A DNA stretch of 64,000 bases from Acinetobacter sp. WCHA55 (GTDB taxonomy: Bacteria > Pseudomonadota > Gammaproteobacteria > Pseudomonadales > Moraxellaceae), in assembly GCF_002165305.2 (NCBI RefSeq), contig NZ_CP032286.1, forward strand, positions 744,001 through 808,000. The letters run 5' to 3'. Of the stretch, positions 16,934-28,864 are shown piece by piece (position 1 is the first letter of the stretch; every line of letters begins with the position of its first letter). The notes under the pieces were generated by a model. That model saw only the letters and a list, made by a program, of their open reading frames with translations. It had not been told where the DNA came from and ran no database searches. The translations under genes and the position numbers were made by a program.

Positions 16934-17482
16934 ATGAGTGCCATTACTCCATACGAATGGGCAATTATTGCCTTCGTGATCGGCGTTACATTTCTTTGCG
17001 TCTTTATGCTCACTGTCCCATTACTCCTTGGGGGTAAGTCATGGGGCCGTGCAAAGCAAGAGCAATTTGAATCAGGTGTGGTTGGTGCTGGTGGCGCACG
17101 TATCCGCCTGTCAGCAAAGTTCTATTTGGTTGCAATCTTCTTCGTCGTATTCGACTTAGAGGCGCTTTACCTTTACGCATGGGCTACATCGGTTCGTGAA
17201 GTGGGTTGGGTGGGTTTCACCACTGCAGCAGTATTTATTTTAGTTTTACTCGTTGGTTTGGTTTATGAGTTGTCTACAGGTGCGCTTAATTGGTCACCTT
17301 CTGACAAACGTAAAGCAGCAGGGATTAAACCTAAAGTTGGTTCTCCAAATATGAATCTTGCAGAAATTACTCGCTTTAATTCAATTGAAGAGTTGGTTAT
17401 GGACCCTACAGGTCAAATCCCAGCTCAATCATCTGGTCGTGTGAAAGATAAGTCACCGGCTAAATCGTCTGATAAGGAGTAA
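16934..17482 (+). CDS. nuoA: NADH-quinone oxidoreductase subunit A
   Basis: First membrane subunit of respiratory complex I, which couples NADH oxidation to quinone reduction and proton pumping. Three transmembrane segments are visible (AIIAFVIGVTFLCVFMLTVP; ARIRLSAKFYLVAIFFVVFD; TAAVFILVLLVGLVYELSTG), and the conserved loop FESGVVGAGGARIRLS and FDLEALYLYAW identify NuoA. At 182 residues it has a polar C-terminal extension of some 40-50 residues (to GRVKDKSPAKSSDKE) not found in the 147-residue E. coli protein. It starts the operon; nuoB begins 6 bp after the stop. Confidence 0.96.
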   Translation: MSAITPYEWAIIAFVIGVTFLCVFMLTVPLLLGGKSWGRAKQEQFESGVVGAGGARIRLSAKFYLVAIFFVVFDLEALYLYAWATSVREVGWVGFTTAAVFILVLLVGLVYELSTGALNWSPSDKRKAAGIKPKVGSPNMNLAEITRFNSIEELVMDPTGQIPAQSSGRVKDKSPAKSSDKE

Positions 17483-17488
17483 CTCGGG

Positions 17489-18166
17489 ATGAAATATACA
17501 TTAACCCGTGCGAATCCGGATGCTGATCAATATCCACTTCAAGAGCGTCAAATCGTAACGGATCCGCTTGAAGAAGAAGTGAATAAAAATGTGTTCATGA
17601 CTCGTTTAGAGGACGTAGCACATACAGCAGTGAACTGGGGTCGTAAGAACTCAGTTTGGCCGTTTAACTTTGGTACATCTTGCTGCTACGTAGAGTATGC
17701 AACGACTTTAACAGGCGTGCATGACTTGTCGCGTTTCGGTGCCGAAGTAATCCGTGCTTCACCTCGTCAGGCTGACTTGATGATTGTTGCAGGTACATGT
17801 TTCGTCAAAATGGCTCCAGTTATTCAACGTTTGTATGAACAAATGTTGGAACCGAAGTGGGTTATTTCAATGGGCGCATGTGCAAACTCTGGCGGTATGT
17901 ACGATATTTATTCAGTTGTGCAAGGTGTGGATAAAATCATCCCAGTCGATGTTTATATTCCAGGTTGCCCACCCCGTCCAGAAGCATTAATCCAAGCATT
18001 AATGTTGTTACAAGACCAAATTCAACTAGAGCGCCGTCCACTTTCTGCCGTGATTGGTGATGATCTTAAGCCAGTGTATAAGCCAAAGATGATGCCAGAA
18101 CGTGACCGTAAGAATGCTGAACGTATTGCAGTGAAAAACTTACGCTCTATGGATGAAATTAAATAA
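17489..18166 (+). CDS. nuoB: NADH-quinone oxidoreductase subunit B
   Basis: Peripheral-arm subunit carrying the terminal [4Fe-4S] cluster N2, which hands electrons to quinone. Cluster-ligand motifs are clear: adjacent cysteines in [13 protein letters not shown], then [14 protein letters not shown], and [14 protein letters not shown]. The [11 protein letters not shown] segment near the quinone site is also present. Length 225 residues, as expected. It lies 6 bp after nuoA and 86 bp before nuoCD, the longest gap inside the operon. Confidence 0.97.
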   Translation: MKYTLTRANPDADQYPLQERQIVTDPLEEEVNKNVFMTRLEDVAHTAVNWGRKNSVWPFNFGTSCCYVEYATTLTGVHDLSRFGAEVIRASPRQADLMIVAGTCFVKMAPVIQRLYEQMLEPKWVISMGACANSGGMYDIYSVVQGVDKIIPVDVYIPGCPPRPEALIQALMLLQDQIQLERRPLSAVIGDDLKPVYKPKMMPERDRKNAERIAVKNLRSMDEIK

Positions 18167-18252
18167 TTTAAACGATAAATTTTGATGCACCCGGCTTGGG
18201 TGTAATTGTTGTTTAGGTTGAATGAATTTGTATTAAATAGGAAGCCAAGCCA

Positions 18253-20040
18253 ATGGCTGAAACTGAAAACGCTATGCCAGAATCTCCGCAAGTTGATTCA
18301 CGCCCAGCATTTGCAATTGTAGAAGAGCTCAAAACCAAATTTGGTGAGAACTTCTATGTGCAAACGACTTTTGAAGACTTTCCAACAGTCTGGGTTGAGC
18401 GCGCGCGCGTACAAGAAGTTTTAATGTTCTTGCGTACAGTGTCACGTCCATACGTGATGCTGTTTGACTTGTCTGCGGTAGATGAACGTTTACGTACACA
18501 CCGCGACGGTTTGCCTGCGTCTGACTTTACTGTGTTCTATCACTTATTATCGCTTGAGCGTAATAGTGATATTCGTATCAAAGTTGCATTGAATGAAAAT
18601 GATGTAAATCTTCCAACTGCAACCAATATTTGGCCAAATGCCAACTGGTACGAGCGTGAAGCTTACGATATGTTTGGCATTAACTTCGAAGGGCATCCAA
18701 TGCTCCGTCGTATTTTGTTGCCAACCTATTGGGAAGGTCACCCACTTCGTAAAGAGTACTCTGCACGTGCTACGGAATATACACCGTATATGCAGAACCA
18801 AGCGAAGCAGGATTACGAACAGGAACACCTTCGTTTCGTGCCTGAAGATTGGGGTATGAAGCGCGGTAATGACGACGAAGACTTCATGTTCTTAAACTTA
18901 GGTCCGAACCACCCATCTGCGCACGGTGCTTTCCGTGTAATCTTGCAGTTGGATGGTGAAGAAGTGAAAGACTGTGTGCCTGATATCGGTTATCACCACC
19001 GTGGTGTGGAAAAGATGGCTGAACGTCAAACTTGGCATTCATTCATTCCGTATACTGACCGTGTGGACTACTTGGGCGGTTGTGCGCAAAACATGCCTTA
19101 TGTGATGGGTGTGGAGCAAATGGCGGGTATTACTGTACCTGACCGTGCGCAATGTATCCGTGTCATGATGTCTGAATTGTTCCGTATCAATAACCACTTG
19201 TTGTATATCGGTACTGCGATTCAAGATGCCGGCGGTATGACCCCTGTATTCTACATGTTCGCTGACCGTCAAAAAATCTATGACGCGATTGAAGCGATCA
19301 CGGGTTACCGTATGCACCCAGCATGGTTCCGTATTGGTGGTACAGCGCATGACTTGCCAAACAACTGGCAGCATCTGATTCGTGAAATCCTAGATTGGAT
19401 GCCGAAGCGTATGAACGAATACTACACAGCAGCGCTTAAAAACTCTGTATTTGTAGGTCGTACGCGTAACGTCGCTCAATATGACGCGAAATCTGCGTTG
19501 GCTTGGGGTGTGACTGGTACTGGTCTACGTGCAACAGGTATTGACTTCGACGTTCGTAAATATCGTCCATACAGTGGCTATGAAAACTACGACTTCGATG
19601 TCCCACTTGAGTACGAAGGCGATGCGTATGCGCGGGTTCTTGTTCACTTCCGTGAAATTGAAGAATCACTCAAAATCGTGAAGCAATGTTTAGACAACAT
19701 GCCTTCCGGTGCATACAAAGCAGATCACCCATTGGCTGTTCCACCACCTAAAGACAAGACTTTACAAGACATTGAAACCTTGATTACGCACTTCTTAAGT
19801 GTATCTTGGGGTCCTGTGATGCCTGCTGGTGAAGCATCTGTGATGGCTGAAGTGGTGAAAGGTGCATCGAACTACTACTTGACTTCTGACAAGTCAACGA
19901 TGAGTTATCGTACCCGTATTCGTACACCAACCTTCACGCATTTACAGCAAATGCCTTCTGTGATTAATGGCAGTCTAGTATCTGACTTGATCATTTATTT
20001 AGCGACAATTGACGTCGTAATGGCAGACGTGGATCGCTAA
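18253..20040 (+). CDS. nuoC: NADH-quinone oxidoreductase fused subunit C/D
   Basis: Fused NuoC-NuoD (595 residues), as in E. coli and other gammaproteobacteria. The N-terminal part is NuoC (about 1-190; signature [19 protein letters not shown] and LRKEYSAR). The C-terminal part is NuoD, the 49-kDa-like subunit forming the quinone chamber ([32 protein letters not shown], ending in [22 protein letters not shown]). Fusion keeps the two peripheral-arm subunits in fixed ratio. AGGAAG precedes the ATG. It lies between nuoB and nuoE. Confidence 0.97.
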   Translation: MAETENAMPESPQVDSRPAFAIVEELKTKFGENFYVQTTFEDFPTVWVERARVQEVLMFLRTVSRPYVMLFDLSAVDERLRTHRDGLPASDFTVFYHLLSLERNSDIRIKVALNENDVNLPTATNIWPNANWYEREAYDMFGINFEGHPMLRRILLPTYWEGHPLRKEYSARATEYTPYMQNQAKQDYEQEHLRFVPEDWGMKRGNDDEDFMFLNLGPNHPSAHGAFRVILQLDGEEVKDCVPDIGYHHRGVEKMAERQTWHSFIPYTDRVDYLGGCAQNMPYVMGVEQMAGITVPDRAQCIRVMMSELFRINNHLLYIGTAIQDAGGMTPVFYMFADRQKIYDAIEAITGYRMHPAWFRIGGTAHDLPNNWQHLIREILDWMPKRMNEYYTAALKNSVFVGRTRNVAQYDAKSALAWGVTGTGLRATGIDFDVRKYRPYSGYENYDFDVPLEYEGDAYARVLVHFREIEESLKIVKQCLDNMPSGAYKADHPLAVPPPKDKTLQDIETLITHFLSVSWGPVMPAGEASVMAEVVKGASNYYLTSDKSTMSYRTRIRTPTFTHLQQMPSVINGSLVSDLIIYLATIDVVMADVDR

Positions 20041-20053
20041 GGGGTAACGCATT

Positions 20054-20563
20054 ATGATGATTTTGACTGATAAAAAGCCACGTGTGAATGTTGAAGGGAT
20101 TTTGACTACGGAAGAAATTCACGATATCGAACATCACATTGATCACTATCCGTACCCGCGTGCAGCCTGTCTTGATGCGCTGAAGTGTGTACAACGCCGT
20201 AATGGTTGGGTAGATGATGCACAAATGAATGCCATTGCGCAAATGTTAAGCATGAGCGTCGCTGACCTTGAAGGTGTAGCAACATTCTATAACCGTATCT
20301 ACCGTCAACCTGTAGGTCGTCATGTAATTTTGCTTTGTGACTCGATTGCGTGCTTCTTGATGGGTGCGGAAACTTTGGCAGAAGCATTCCAGCGTGAATT
20401 AGGTATTCAGTTTGGTCAAACGACTGCAGATGGTCGTTTTACTTTGCTGCCAATTTGCTGCCTAGGTAACTGTGACAAAGGTCCTACATTAATGATTGAT
20501 GAAGACACTCACGGTCTGGTTGAAGTGACCTCAGTGAAACAGTTATTGGAGAAGTATGTATGA
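20054..20563 (+). CDS. nuoE: NADH-quinone oxidoreductase subunit E
   Basis: The 24-kDa-type subunit holding the [2Fe-2S] cluster N1a of the NADH dehydrogenase module. Ligand cysteines lie in [17 protein letters not shown] and in [18 protein letters not shown]. The helical N-terminus ([20 protein letters not shown]) and [15 protein letters not shown] are typical. There are two adjacent ATG codons at 20054 and 20057 and either could serve. The last four bases overlap the start of nuoF (ATGA), so the two are translationally coupled. Confidence 0.96.
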   Translation: MMILTDKKPRVNVEGILTTEEIHDIEHHIDHYPYPRAACLDALKCVQRRNGWVDDAQMNAIAQMLSMSVADLEGVATFYNRIYRQPVGRHVILLCDSIACFLMGAETLAEAFQRELGIQFGQTTADGRFTLLPICCLGNCDKGPTLMIDEDTHGLVEVTSVKQLLEKYV

Positions 20564-21891
20564 ATACCGAACCAAAACCAATTTATGGCGACGGTAACCC
20601 AGAAACTCATCCATTAACTTGGCGTTTGAGTAAACAAGAGTTTGTACGTAGTGCAGATGACTACGAAGCGCTTGAAGGTTATGCAGGCTTTAAAAAAGCA
20701 ATCACTATGCCACCGAAAGACGTGCTTGAAGTCATTAAGGCTGCAACCGTTAAAGGTCGTGGTGGTGCAGGTTTCCCAGCAGGGATCAAATGGTCACTGA
20801 TGGCACCAAATGACAACTCAGGTCCACGTTACCTGATTTGTAATGCCGATGAAATGGAACCAGGTACTTTCAAAGACCGTTTGTTGATGGAAAAACTTCC
20901 TCATCAATTGATCGAAGGTATGTTGATTGCGGGTTATACCCTTGAAGCAACACATGGTTATATCTTCATCCGTGGTGAATACATCGAAGCTGCTCAATAC
21001 TTAAATGAAGCATTAGAGCAAATCCGTGCGAAAGGTTACTTGGGTGAAAACATCCTCGGCACTGGCTGGAACTTCGAAATGCACGTACATACCGGTGCAG
21101 GCCGTTATATCTGTGGTGAAGAAACCGCATTGATTAACTCGCTTGAAGGTCGCCGTGCAAACCCACGTACCAAACCACCATTCCCGCAAGTTGCAGGTGC
21201 TTGGGGTCGTCCTACGATTGTGAACAACGTAGAGACTTACAACAACTTACCAGCAATCATGTTGCGTGGTCCTGAATGGTACATCAACCTTTCTGCGGGT
21301 AAATCGAAAGATCCAGGCACCAAGATTTATGGTGCATCAGGTAAGGTGAAATTCCCTGGTTTATGGGAATTGCCATTCGGTACAACTGCACGTGAAGTAA
21401 TTGAAGAGCATGCTGGTGGTATGCGTGATGGCCTTAAGCTAAAAGCTTGGTTACCAGGCGGTGCATCGACAGACTTCTTGGCTGCTGAACACATTGATCT
21501 TCCTATGGATGCGGAAAGCATCATGAAGGCAGGTTCACGTTTAGGTACGTGTTTGTTGATGGTGGTTGATGAAACCCAATGTATGGTTTCTGCTACACGT
21601 AACTTAGAAGAATTCTTTGCGCGTGAGTCATGTGGTTTCTGTACGCCTTGTCGTGATGGTTTACCTTGGGCAGTTAAAGCTCTGAAAGCATTAGAAGATG
21701 GCACAGGTAAGAAAGAAGATATCGATCACTTACAAGAGTTAACGCGTAAGTTATGGATTGGTAAAACTTTCTGTGCACATGCTCCTGGTGCAATGGAACC
21801 GTTAATGGGCGCACTTAAATATTTCCGTAGCGAGTTTGAAGCCAAGGTAGTAGATGCTGCCGCTCGAACTAGCAACGTAGAACAAGCTTAA
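20560..21891 (+). CDS. nuoF: NADH-quinone oxidoreductase subunit F
   Basis: NADH- and FMN-binding subunit, the entry point for electrons. The glycine-rich nucleotide site [13 protein letters not shown] is near residue 68, followed by FMN-site residues in [14 protein letters not shown] and [20 protein letters not shown]. The C-terminal [4Fe-4S] (N3) ligands are in [12 protein letters not shown] plus a later cysteine in [10 protein letters not shown]. 443 residues, standard length. Overlaps nuoE and precedes nuoG by 11 bp. Confidence 0.97.
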   Translation: MNTEPKPIYGDGNPETHPLTWRLSKQEFVRSADDYEALEGYAGFKKAITMPPKDVLEVIKAATVKGRGGAGFPAGIKWSLMAPNDNSGPRYLICNADEMEPGTFKDRLLMEKLPHQLIEGMLIAGYTLEATHGYIFIRGEYIEAAQYLNEALEQIRAKGYLGENILGTGWNFEMHVHTGAGRYICGEETALINSLEGRRANPRTKPPFPQVAGAWGRPTIVNNVETYNNLPAIMLRGPEWYINLSAGKSKDPGTKIYGASGKVKFPGLWELPFGTTAREVIEEHAGGMRDGLKLKAWLPGGASTDFLAAEHIDLPMDAESIMKAGSRLGTCLLMVVDETQCMVSATRNLEEFFARESCGFCTPCRDGLPWAVKALKALEDGTGKKEDIDHLQELTRKLWIGKTFCAHAPGAMEPLMGALKYFRSEFEAKVVDAAARTSNVEQA

Positions 21892-21902
21892 GGAATTCGA
21901 CT

Positions 21903-24581
21903 ATGGCTACAATTCATGTCGATGGAAAATCGTATGAAGTCAACGGCTCAGAAAACTTGCTACAAGCATGTTTAAGTCTTGGCATCGACATCCCATATTT
22001 TTGTTGGCATCCATCCTTAGGTTCTGTCGGTTCGTGCCGTCAATGTGCTGTGACTCAATACGCGAATCCAGAAGATACGCGTGGTCGTTTGGTCATGTCA
22101 TGTATGACGCCTGCGTCTGACAATACCTATATCTCGATTGAAGACAAAGAAGCGAAAGATTTCCGTGCGTCTATTGTTGAATTCTTGATGACGAATCACC
22201 CACACGACTGTCCAGTCTGTGAAGAAGGTGGTCACTGTCATTTACAGGATATGACTGTAATGACGCAACACGACCGTCGTCGTTACCGTTTCACGAAGCG
22301 TACGCATTACAACCAAGAATTAGGTTCGTTTATTGCACACGAGATGAACCGTTGTATCGCTTGCTACCGTTGTGTTCGTTACTACAAAGACTACGCGGGC
22401 GGTACAGACTTTGGTGTTTATGCCAATGCATCGCGTGTTTACTTTGGTCGTCCAGAATCAGGTACTTTAGAATCTGAATTCTCTGGTAACTTGACTGAAG
22501 TTTGTCCAACAGGTGTATTCACGGATAAAACTCACTCAGAACGCTACAACCGTAAATGGGACATGCAGTATGCGCCAAGCGTATGCCAAGGCTGTTCTTC
22601 AGGCTGTAATATCTCTCCAGGTGAGCGTTATGGTGAACTTCGTCGTGTAGAAAACCGTTTCAACGGTGAAGTAAACCAATACTTCTTGTGTGACAAAGGC
22701 CGTTTCGGTACAGGTTATGTGAACCGTGCAGACCGTCCACGTCAACCACAATTCCGTGATGGTGCTGATACAACAGTCGTCTCTGTAGATCAAGCATTAG
22801 ACACTGTGATTGCAAATATCCAAGGCAAAAAAGTATTGGGTATCGGCTCTCCACGTGCATCACTTGAATCAAACTACGCGCTTCGCGAGCTAGTGGGTCA
22901 AGAAAACTATTCAACGGGTATGTCTCAAAAAGAGCAAAACTTGGTTGAATTAGCTGCTTCAATCATGCAAACCGAAGGTGTTTACAACCCAGGTATGCGT
23001 GAAATCGAAAGCTATGATGCAGTGCTGATTTTGGGTGAAGATTTAACTCAAACTGCACCACGTATGGCATTGTCTGTTCGCCAAGCAGCGAAAAACAAAG
23101 CCAAAGAAATGGCAGCAGAACGTCGTACTCAAGATTGGTTGGCTGAGCCTGTGCAACGTATTGCACAAGATGCAAAATCACCTATTTTCATCTTGGCTGC
23201 AACGCAAACCCGTTTATCAGATGTGGCTGCTGGTGAAGTTGTTGCTTCTCCAAACGATATCGCGCGTTTAGGTTTTGCGGTTGCTGCTGCAGTGAAGGGT
23301 GAAGTGCTTTCTGGTTTGGCTGAAGATGCGAAAGCATTTGCTCAAACGATTGCGGACACTTTAAAAGCTGCGAAAAAGCCATTAATCATTTCGGGCACAA
23401 GTTTACAAGATCCTGCAATCATGGAAGCGGCAGCACAAGTTGCTCAAAACCTTGGTAATGCTGGCTTGACCTTGACGGTTCCTGAAGTGAACTCTATGGG
23501 CTTAGCAATCTTCGGTGGACAAAGCTTAGAACAAGCGTTTGCGCAAGATTATGACACGGTTGTGATTGTTGAAAATGATCTATTCCGTCGTTTGCCAGCA
23601 GTACAAGTTGAAGCAGCACTTTCTGGTAAAGACGTGATTGTTTTAGATCACTCTGAAACTGAAACTGTCAAGAAAGCGGATATCGTACTTTCTGCTGCGT
23701 CATTTGCTGAAGGTGACGGTACGGTTGTCTCTCAAGAAGGCCGTGCACAACGTTTCTACCAAGTGTATGACCCGAGCTACTACAAGCCTGAACTGGCGAT
23801 CAAAGAATCTTGGCGCTGGTTACATGCCATTGAAACAGGCGTGAAGGGCAAAGCGATTTCTTGGACCTTGCTTGACGATGTCATCGAGTCAGTTGCGAAA
23901 AATGTACCTGCACTTGCTGCAATTCAAGATGTGGCTCCAGATGCGGGCTTCCGTGTCCACGGTTTGAAAGTTGCGCGTGAACCGCGTCGTTACTCTGGTC
24001 GTACCTCTATGCGTGCGCCATTGAACGTGCATGAACCAAAACAACCGACAGATATCGACTCTGCATTAACTTTCTCTATGGAAGGTTATGTCGGGAACCA
24101 AACGCCATCTCCACTGGTACCATTTGCATGGTCAGCAGGTTGGAACTCACCGCAAGCTTGGAATAAATTCCAAGATAACGTGGGTGGTCACTTAAAAGGT
24201 GGTGATTCGGGTGTGCGTTTATTCGATCGTTTAGCGAAGCGTCCAGCACGTACTTTCGTTGCTCCAGCGGTTGTGGTTGCAAACCCTGAAAGCTTCCGTT
24301 TAGTGCCAATGCATCACATTTTTGCTTCTGGTGAATTTACTGTGAAAACACCTGCGATGGAATCGCGTATTCCTGAAGCAGTCTTTGCAGTGGGTGAGCA
24401 AGATGCAACACGTTTGAATGTTCAAGATGGTCAAAAAATCACTGTGAAAGCAGGTGAGACTTCGATCGTACTTCCAGTTCAAGTGATTGATTATTTACCT
24501 ACAGGTTATATTGGTTATCCAGTTGGTCTTGCACCTACGGTTTCACTTGCTGAGCCTGTATCAGTCGCGGTAGGAGCGTAA
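21903..24581 (+). CDS. nuoG: NADH-quinone oxidoreductase subunit G
   Basis: Largest peripheral subunit (892 residues), which carries several Fe-S clusters in an electron wire. The N-terminal [2Fe-2S] domain shows [17 protein letters not shown]. The HxxxCxxCxxxxxC motif lies in [14 protein letters not shown] and the next cluster in [14 protein letters not shown]. The extra cluster N7 of some bacterial NuoG proteins is suggested by [16 protein letters not shown]. The rest is a molybdopterin-oxidoreductase-like fold without a cofactor. It lies 11 bp after nuoF and 3 bp before nuoH. Confidence 0.96.
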   Translation: MATIHVDGKSYEVNGSENLLQACLSLGIDIPYFCWHPSLGSVGSCRQCAVTQYANPEDTRGRLVMSCMTPASDNTYISIEDKEAKDFRASIVEFLMTNHPHDCPVCEEGGHCHLQDMTVMTQHDRRRYRFTKRTHYNQELGSFIAHEMNRCIACYRCVRYYKDYAGGTDFGVYANASRVYFGRPESGTLESEFSGNLTEVCPTGVFTDKTHSERYNRKWDMQYAPSVCQGCSSGCNISPGERYGELRRVENRFNGEVNQYFLCDKGRFGTGYVNRADRPRQPQFRDGADTTVVSVDQALDTVIANIQGKKVLGIGSPRASLESNYALRELVGQENYSTGMSQKEQNLVELAASIMQTEGVYNPGMREIESYDAVLILGEDLTQTAPRMALSVRQAAKNKAKEMAAERRTQDWLAEPVQRIAQDAKSPIFILAATQTRLSDVAAGEVVASPNDIARLGFAVAAAVKGEVLSGLAEDAKAFAQTIADTLKAAKKPLIISGTSLQDPAIMEAAAQVAQNLGNAGLTLTVPEVNSMGLAIFGGQSLEQAFAQDYDTVVIVENDLFRRLPAVQVEAALSGKDVIVLDHSETETVKKADIVLSAASFAEGDGTVVSQEGRAQRFYQVYDPSYYKPELAIKESWRWLHAIETGVKGKAISWTLLDDVIESVAKNVPALAAIQDVAPDAGFRVHGLKVAREPRRYSGRTSMRAPLNVHEPKQPTDIDSALTFSMEGYVGNQTPSPLVPFAWSAGWNSPQAWNKFQDNVGGHLKGGDSGVRLFDRLAKRPARTFVAPAVVVANPESFRLVPMHHIFASGEFTVKTPAMESRIPEAVFAVGEQDATRLNVQDGQKITVKAGETSIVLPVQVIDYLPTGYIGYPVGLAPTVSLAEPVSVAVGA

Positions 24582-24584
24582 TTC

Positions 24585-25592
24585 ATGCAACAAGAATTAA
24601 TCCGTCAAACGCCGCTTTGGGCTGAGAACTGGCCAATTGCCTACTCAGTCATTCAAGCGATTGTGATTTTACTCGTTGTAGTACTCATCGCTGCGTTGAT
24701 GTCTTTTATTGAGCGTCGTTTACTGGGCTTATGGCAAGACCGTTATGGTCCGAACCGTGTAGGTCCTGGGGGGATGTTCCAGATCGTTGCTGACATGCTG
24801 AAAATCATGTTCAAAGAAGACTGGACACCAAAGTTTGCTGACAAATTGACTTTCCGTTTAGCTCCTGCTGTTGCCATGGCAACAGCGGTGTTGTCGTTCA
24901 TGGTTATTCCTGTATCGCCATACTTAGGTGTTGCAGACATGAGCATCGGTCTATTGTTCTTTATGGCAATGGCCGGTATTGCAGTCTATGCCGTATTGTT
25001 TGGTGGTTGGTCATCAAACAACAAATATGCATTGCTTGGTGGTCTACGTTCTGCAGCTCAAACCATTTCGTATGAAGTGTTCTTGGGTATTTCATTGATG
25101 GGTGTGGTTGCAATTGCAGGCTCATTCAACATGCGTGAAATTGTAGAAGCACAAAAAGATGTATGGTTTGTCATTCCACAGTTCTTAGGTTTCTTAATCT
25201 TCGTGGTTGCAGGTGTTGCGGTTACTCACCGTCACCCATTTGACCAACCAGAAGCAGAACAAGAATTGGCGGAAGGTTACCACGTCGAGTACGGCGGTAT
25301 GAAATGGGGGATGTTCTTCGTTGCAGAATATGTCAACGTGGTTCTGATCTCTGCATTGATCGTAACGCTATTCTTCGGTGGTTGGTTAGCGCCATTTAAC
25401 ATCGATATTCCGTTCATTCCACCAGTATTCTGGTTCATTATCAAAACAGCATTTTTTGTGATGATGTTTGTCTTGGCTCGTGGTTCACTTATGCGTCCAC
25501 GTTATGACCAAGTGATGAACTTTGGTTGGAAGATTTGCTTACCATTAGCGTTAGTTAACTTATTAGTTACTGGCGCAGTGATTCTGTGGTAA
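24585..25592 (+). CDS. nuoH: NADH-quinone oxidoreductase subunit H
   Basis: Membrane subunit at the junction with the peripheral arm, forming much of the quinone tunnel. About eight transmembrane segments can be followed. Family signatures are [20 protein letters not shown] early, [13 protein letters not shown] in the middle, and [20 protein letters not shown] with its conserved glutamates. 335 residues, as usual. It starts 3 bp after the nuoG stop. Confidence 0.97.
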   Translation: MQQELIRQTPLWAENWPIAYSVIQAIVILLVVVLIAALMSFIERRLLGLWQDRYGPNRVGPGGMFQIVADMLKIMFKEDWTPKFADKLTFRLAPAVAMATAVLSFMVIPVSPYLGVADMSIGLLFFMAMAGIAVYAVLFGGWSSNNKYALLGGLRSAAQTISYEVFLGISLMGVVAIAGSFNMREIVEAQKDVWFVIPQFLGFLIFVVAGVAVTHRHPFDQPEAEQELAEGYHVEYGGMKWGMFFVAEYVNVVLISALIVTLFFGGWLAPFNIDIPFIPPVFWFIIKTAFFVMMFVLARGSLMRPRYDQVMNFGWKICLPLALVNLLVTGAVILW

Positions 25593-25608
25593 GGGCAGGG
25601 AGAATAAA

Positions 25609-26151
25609 ATGTATAAAATTCTAGCTGGGTTCGGGTCAATCGTACGTTCACTGTGGATGGTTTTCTCACACGTGACACGTAAACGTGACACCATTCTTTA
25701 CCCAGAAGTGCCAGCCGAACAAATTGTTCCACCACGTTTCCGTGGTCGTATCGTGTTAACACGTGACCCAGATGGTGAAGAACGTTGTGTTGCGTGTAAC
25801 TTATGTGCAGTTGCATGTCCTGTTGGTTGTATTTCACTACAAAAAGCAGAAAAAGAAGATGGTCGTTGGTATCCGGAGTTTTTCCGTATCAACTTCTCAC
25901 GTTGTATTTTCTGCGGTATGTGTGAAGAAGCATGTCCGACGACTGCAATTCAAATGACTCCAGATTTCGAGTTGGGTGAATACGTTCGTCAAGACTTGGT
26001 ATACGAGAAAGAAAACTTACTCATTTCAGGTCCTGGTAAATATCCAGACTACAACTTCTACCGTGTAACAGGTATGGCTGTAACTGGAAAAGACAAAGGT
26101 CAAGCGCAGCGTGAAAGCGCACCAGTTGATGTACGGAGCTTATTACCATGA
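25609..26151 (+). CDS. nuoI: NADH-quinone oxidoreductase subunit I
   Basis: Ferredoxin-like subunit with two [4Fe-4S] clusters (N6a, N6b). Both four-cysteine motifs are visible: [15 protein letters not shown] and [15 protein letters not shown]. They pass electrons from NuoG to NuoB. The N-terminal amphipathic stretch ([20 protein letters not shown]) anchors it to the membrane face. 180 residues. The stop overlaps the nuoJ ATG (ATGA), indicating coupling. Confidence 0.97.
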   Translation: MYKILAGFGSIVRSLWMVFSHVTRKRDTILYPEVPAEQIVPPRFRGRIVLTRDPDGEERCVACNLCAVACPVGCISLQKAEKEDGRWYPEFFRINFSRCIFCGMCEEACPTTAIQMTPDFELGEYVRQDLVYEKENLLISGPGKYPDYNFYRVTGMAVTGKDKGQAQRESAPVDVRSLLP

Positions 26152-26669
26152 TGTGGCCATTTTATTTGATGGCACTTGTGGCCATCGTTTCTACGATTCG
26201 TGTTGTGACCAACGCGAATCCTGTACACGCTTTATTGAGCTTGATCGTGTCACTTCTTGCAGTTGCAGGCATGTTTATGATCGTGGGTGCGCCATTTGCT
26301 GGCGCGCTTGAGATCATCGTCTATGCAGGCGCGATCATGGTGTTATTCGTATTCGTAGTGATGATGTTAAACCTTGGTCAACACACCGTTGAACAAGAGC
26401 GTAAATGGTTAACATCGTCTGCTTGGGCATATCCAGCACTCATGAGCTTCTTAATGGGCTTGGTGTTGGTGTGGATGCTCGGCTCTGACTACACAGCGGC
26501 TGGCCCTGTTATGGGTACTGAAGTTGTGGGTCCAAAAGTCGTTGGCCAAGCACTCTTTACTCACTATTTATTATTGGTTGAAGTTGCTGCCATGTTATTG
26601 CTTGCTGCGTTGGTTGCAGCATTCCATCTTGGCAAACGTGAACCAGGTGCAGAAGAGGACAAACAATAA
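26148..26669 (+). CDS. nuoJ: NADH-quinone oxidoreductase subunit J
   Basis: Membrane subunit with five predicted segments. The second and third ([40 protein letters not shown]) include the conserved glutamate and the YAGAIMVLF motif typical of NuoJ. 173 residues. Overlaps nuoI by 4 bp and shares its last base with the nuoK ATG, so nuoI-J-K are tightly packed. Confidence 0.96.
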   Translation: MMWPFYLMALVAIVSTIRVVTNANPVHALLSLIVSLLAVAGMFMIVGAPFAGALEIIVYAGAIMVLFVFVVMMLNLGQHTVEQERKWLTSSAWAYPALMSFLMGLVLVWMLGSDYTAAGPVMGTEVVGPKVVGQALFTHYLLLVEVAAMLLLAALVAAFHLGKREPGAEEDKQ

Positions 26670-26977
26670 TGGGCAACATCCCTTTAGAACATGGTTTGAT
26701 TGTTGCAACCATTCTTTTTGCACTGGGTTTTTACGGTGTGATGGTGCGACGCAATCTATTATTTATGTTAATGAGCCTTGAAATCATGATGAACGCAGCT
26801 GCGCTTGCGTTTGTTCTGGCTGGTAGTGCATGGGTACAACCAGACGGACAAATCATGTTTATTTTGATCTTAACGCTTGCTGCGGCAGAGGCTTGTATTG
26901 GTCTTGCGATCGTCCTTCAGTTCTACCATCGCTTCCATCACTTGGATGTGGATGCTGCTAGTGAGATGCGCGGATGA
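26669..26977 (+). CDS. nuoK: NADH-quinone oxidoreductase subunit K
   Basis: Small (102 residues) three-helix membrane subunit related to MrpC. Conserved acidic residues of the proton path lie within membrane segments ([20 protein letters not shown] and [20 protein letters not shown]). Overlaps nuoL by 4 bp. Confidence 0.96.
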   Translation: MGNIPLEHGLIVATILFALGFYGVMVRRNLLFMLMSLEIMMNAAALAFVLAGSAWVQPDGQIMFILILTLAAAEACIGLAIVLQFYHRFHHLDVDAASEMRG

Positions 26978-28863
26978 GTTTTTTATATTTAACAGTATTA
27001 TTCCCGCTCATTGGTTTTGTCCTTTTAGCGGCAGGTCGCAACAAGCTTCCTGAAAATGTTGCTGCCATTATTGGTGTGGGGGCAGTTGGCCTTTCTGCAT
27101 TGGTTGCTTTGATCGCTGGTCTAGACTTTGTTAATAACGGCAAAGTGACTTATGTTCAACATCTGTGGACATGGTTCCATGTCGGTAATCTAAGCCCAGG
27201 CATTAGCTTACATCTTGACGGTTTATCACTGCTCATGATGGGTATGGTGACGGGTGTCGGTTTCCTGATTCACATCTTTGCGTCATGGTACATGCGTGGT
27301 GAAGAAGACTTTGCACGTTTCTTCTCTTATTTCAACCTGTTCGTTGCTAGCATGTTGCTGCTCGTATTGGGCGATAACTTGGCGTTGCTCTTCTTAGGTT
27401 GGGAAGGCGTAGGTCTTTGCTCGTACTTGCTGATTGGTTACTACTACCAAAACCCTGCAAACGGTTTTGCGGCAATTAAAGCATTTACCGTAACACGTAT
27501 CGGTGATGTGTTCTTACTGATCGCTTTGTTCTTAATTTACCAACAGTTCGGTACATTAAACATTGCGGAAGTGGTTGCAGCTGCACCAACAGTGATGACA
27601 CAAAGTTCATCTTTAACCATTTGGACAGCATTGATGTTGTTCTTGGGTGCGGCAGGTAAATCTGCACAGATCCCATTACAAACATGGTTGGCCGATGCAA
27701 TGGCAGGTCCTACACCTGTATCTGCATTGATCCACGCTGCAACGATGGTAACCGCAGGTGTTTACCTGTGTTGCCGTATGTACACCGTGTTTGAAATGGC
27801 ACCTGAAGTGATGATGTTTATCTCAATCACAGGTGCGGTAACCTTGTTAGTGGCTGGTTTTGCTGCATTGGTTCAAACAGACATCAAACGTATTTTGGCT
27901 TACTCAACCATGAGTCAGCTCGGTTATATGTTTATGGCTGTTGGGGCGGAAGCTTACCAAGCAGGCCTGTTCCACATGCTAACTCACGCATTCTTCAAGG
28001 CATTATTGTTCTTGTCTTCAGGTGCAGTGATTTTGGCTTACCACCACGAACAAAACATCTTCAAGATGGGCGGTTTGTTCTACAAGAACAAATTCCTATT
28101 TGCTTGTTTCGCCATTGGTGGCGGTGCATTGGCCGCGATTCCATACATCACCGTGGGCTTCTTCTCTAAAGACGCGATCTTGGGTGCAGTTTGGGTACAA
28201 GGCGAATCAATCGCAGTGTATAACTCATTATACTGGGCGGGTGTAGCAGGTGCATTCTTAACCTCGATTTACACATTCCGTCTGATTTGGGTTGTGTTCT
28301 TTGGTAAAGAAAATACCCCATATCATGCGATTAAAGGCATCACCTACTGGGGACCTTTGGGTATTCTTGCAGTACTTTCAACCTTCATTGGTGCGGTACT
28401 TAAAGCACCTGTAGAAAGCATTTTAAATGCAGCAAAAATCCCAGCATTTGTAATCCCAGAAGCATTAGAACATGGCATGCACAGCGCTGAATGGACTGCT
28501 GTTGGTATTGCACTTGTTGGTTTAGCGATTGGTGTGGTGTTATTTGCATTTGCTTATAGTGCTGTGAAAAGCTTTGCTAAAACGTCATTGGGTGCAGGTC
28601 TTGCAAACATTTGCCGTAATGCGCTAGGTTTCGATGCGCTCTATGACATCGTTTTTGTGAAACCATATTTGCTTATTGCGAAGATTTTAGGTCGTGATCC
28701 AATTGATCGCTTGTGGTTAGTCTTGCCTGCTATTGTGAAAGGTGGACATAGTTTCACAAGTTCACGTCAAACAGGTTCATTGCGTGATTACGCATCAAGC
28801 ATGGCATTAGGTATCTTTGTATTGCTAATGGTCTTGATCGTAACTCAGATCGTGGGGAAATAA
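26974..28863 (+). CDS. nuoL: NADH-quinone oxidoreductase subunit L
   Basis: Antiporter-like distal proton-pumping subunit, 629 residues with roughly 16 transmembrane segments and the long C-terminal lateral helix. The proton-antiporter domain is recognised by [18 protein letters not shown], the lysine and histidine segment [20 protein letters not shown], and [18 protein letters not shown]. It follows nuoK with overlap and nuoM starts one base after its stop codon. Confidence 0.96.
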   Translation: MSFLYLTVLFPLIGFVLLAAGRNKLPENVAAIIGVGAVGLSALVALIAGLDFVNNGKVTYVQHLWTWFHVGNLSPGISLHLDGLSLLMMGMVTGVGFLIHIFASWYMRGEEDFARFFSYFNLFVASMLLLVLGDNLALLFLGWEGVGLCSYLLIGYYYQNPANGFAAIKAFTVTRIGDVFLLIALFLIYQQFGTLNIAEVVAAAPTVMTQSSSLTIWTALMLFLGAAGKSAQIPLQTWLADAMAGPTPVSALIHAATMVTAGVYLCCRMYTVFEMAPEVMMFISITGAVTLLVAGFAALVQTDIKRILAYSTMSQLGYMFMAVGAEAYQAGLFHMLTHAFFKALLFLSSGAVILAYHHEQNIFKMGGLFYKNKFLFACFAIGGGALAAIPYITVGFFSKDAILGAVWVQGESIAVYNSLYWAGVAGAFLTSIYTFRLIWVVFFGKENTPYHAIKGITYWGPLGILAVLSTFIGAVLKAPVESILNAAKIPAFVIPEALEHGMHSAEWTAVGIALVGLAIGVVLFAFAYSAVKSFAKTSLGAGLANICRNALGFDALYDIVFVKPYLLIAKILGRDPIDRLWLVLPAIVKGGHSFTSSRQTGSLRDYASSMALGIFVLLMVLIVTQIVGK

Positions 28864-28864
28864 G

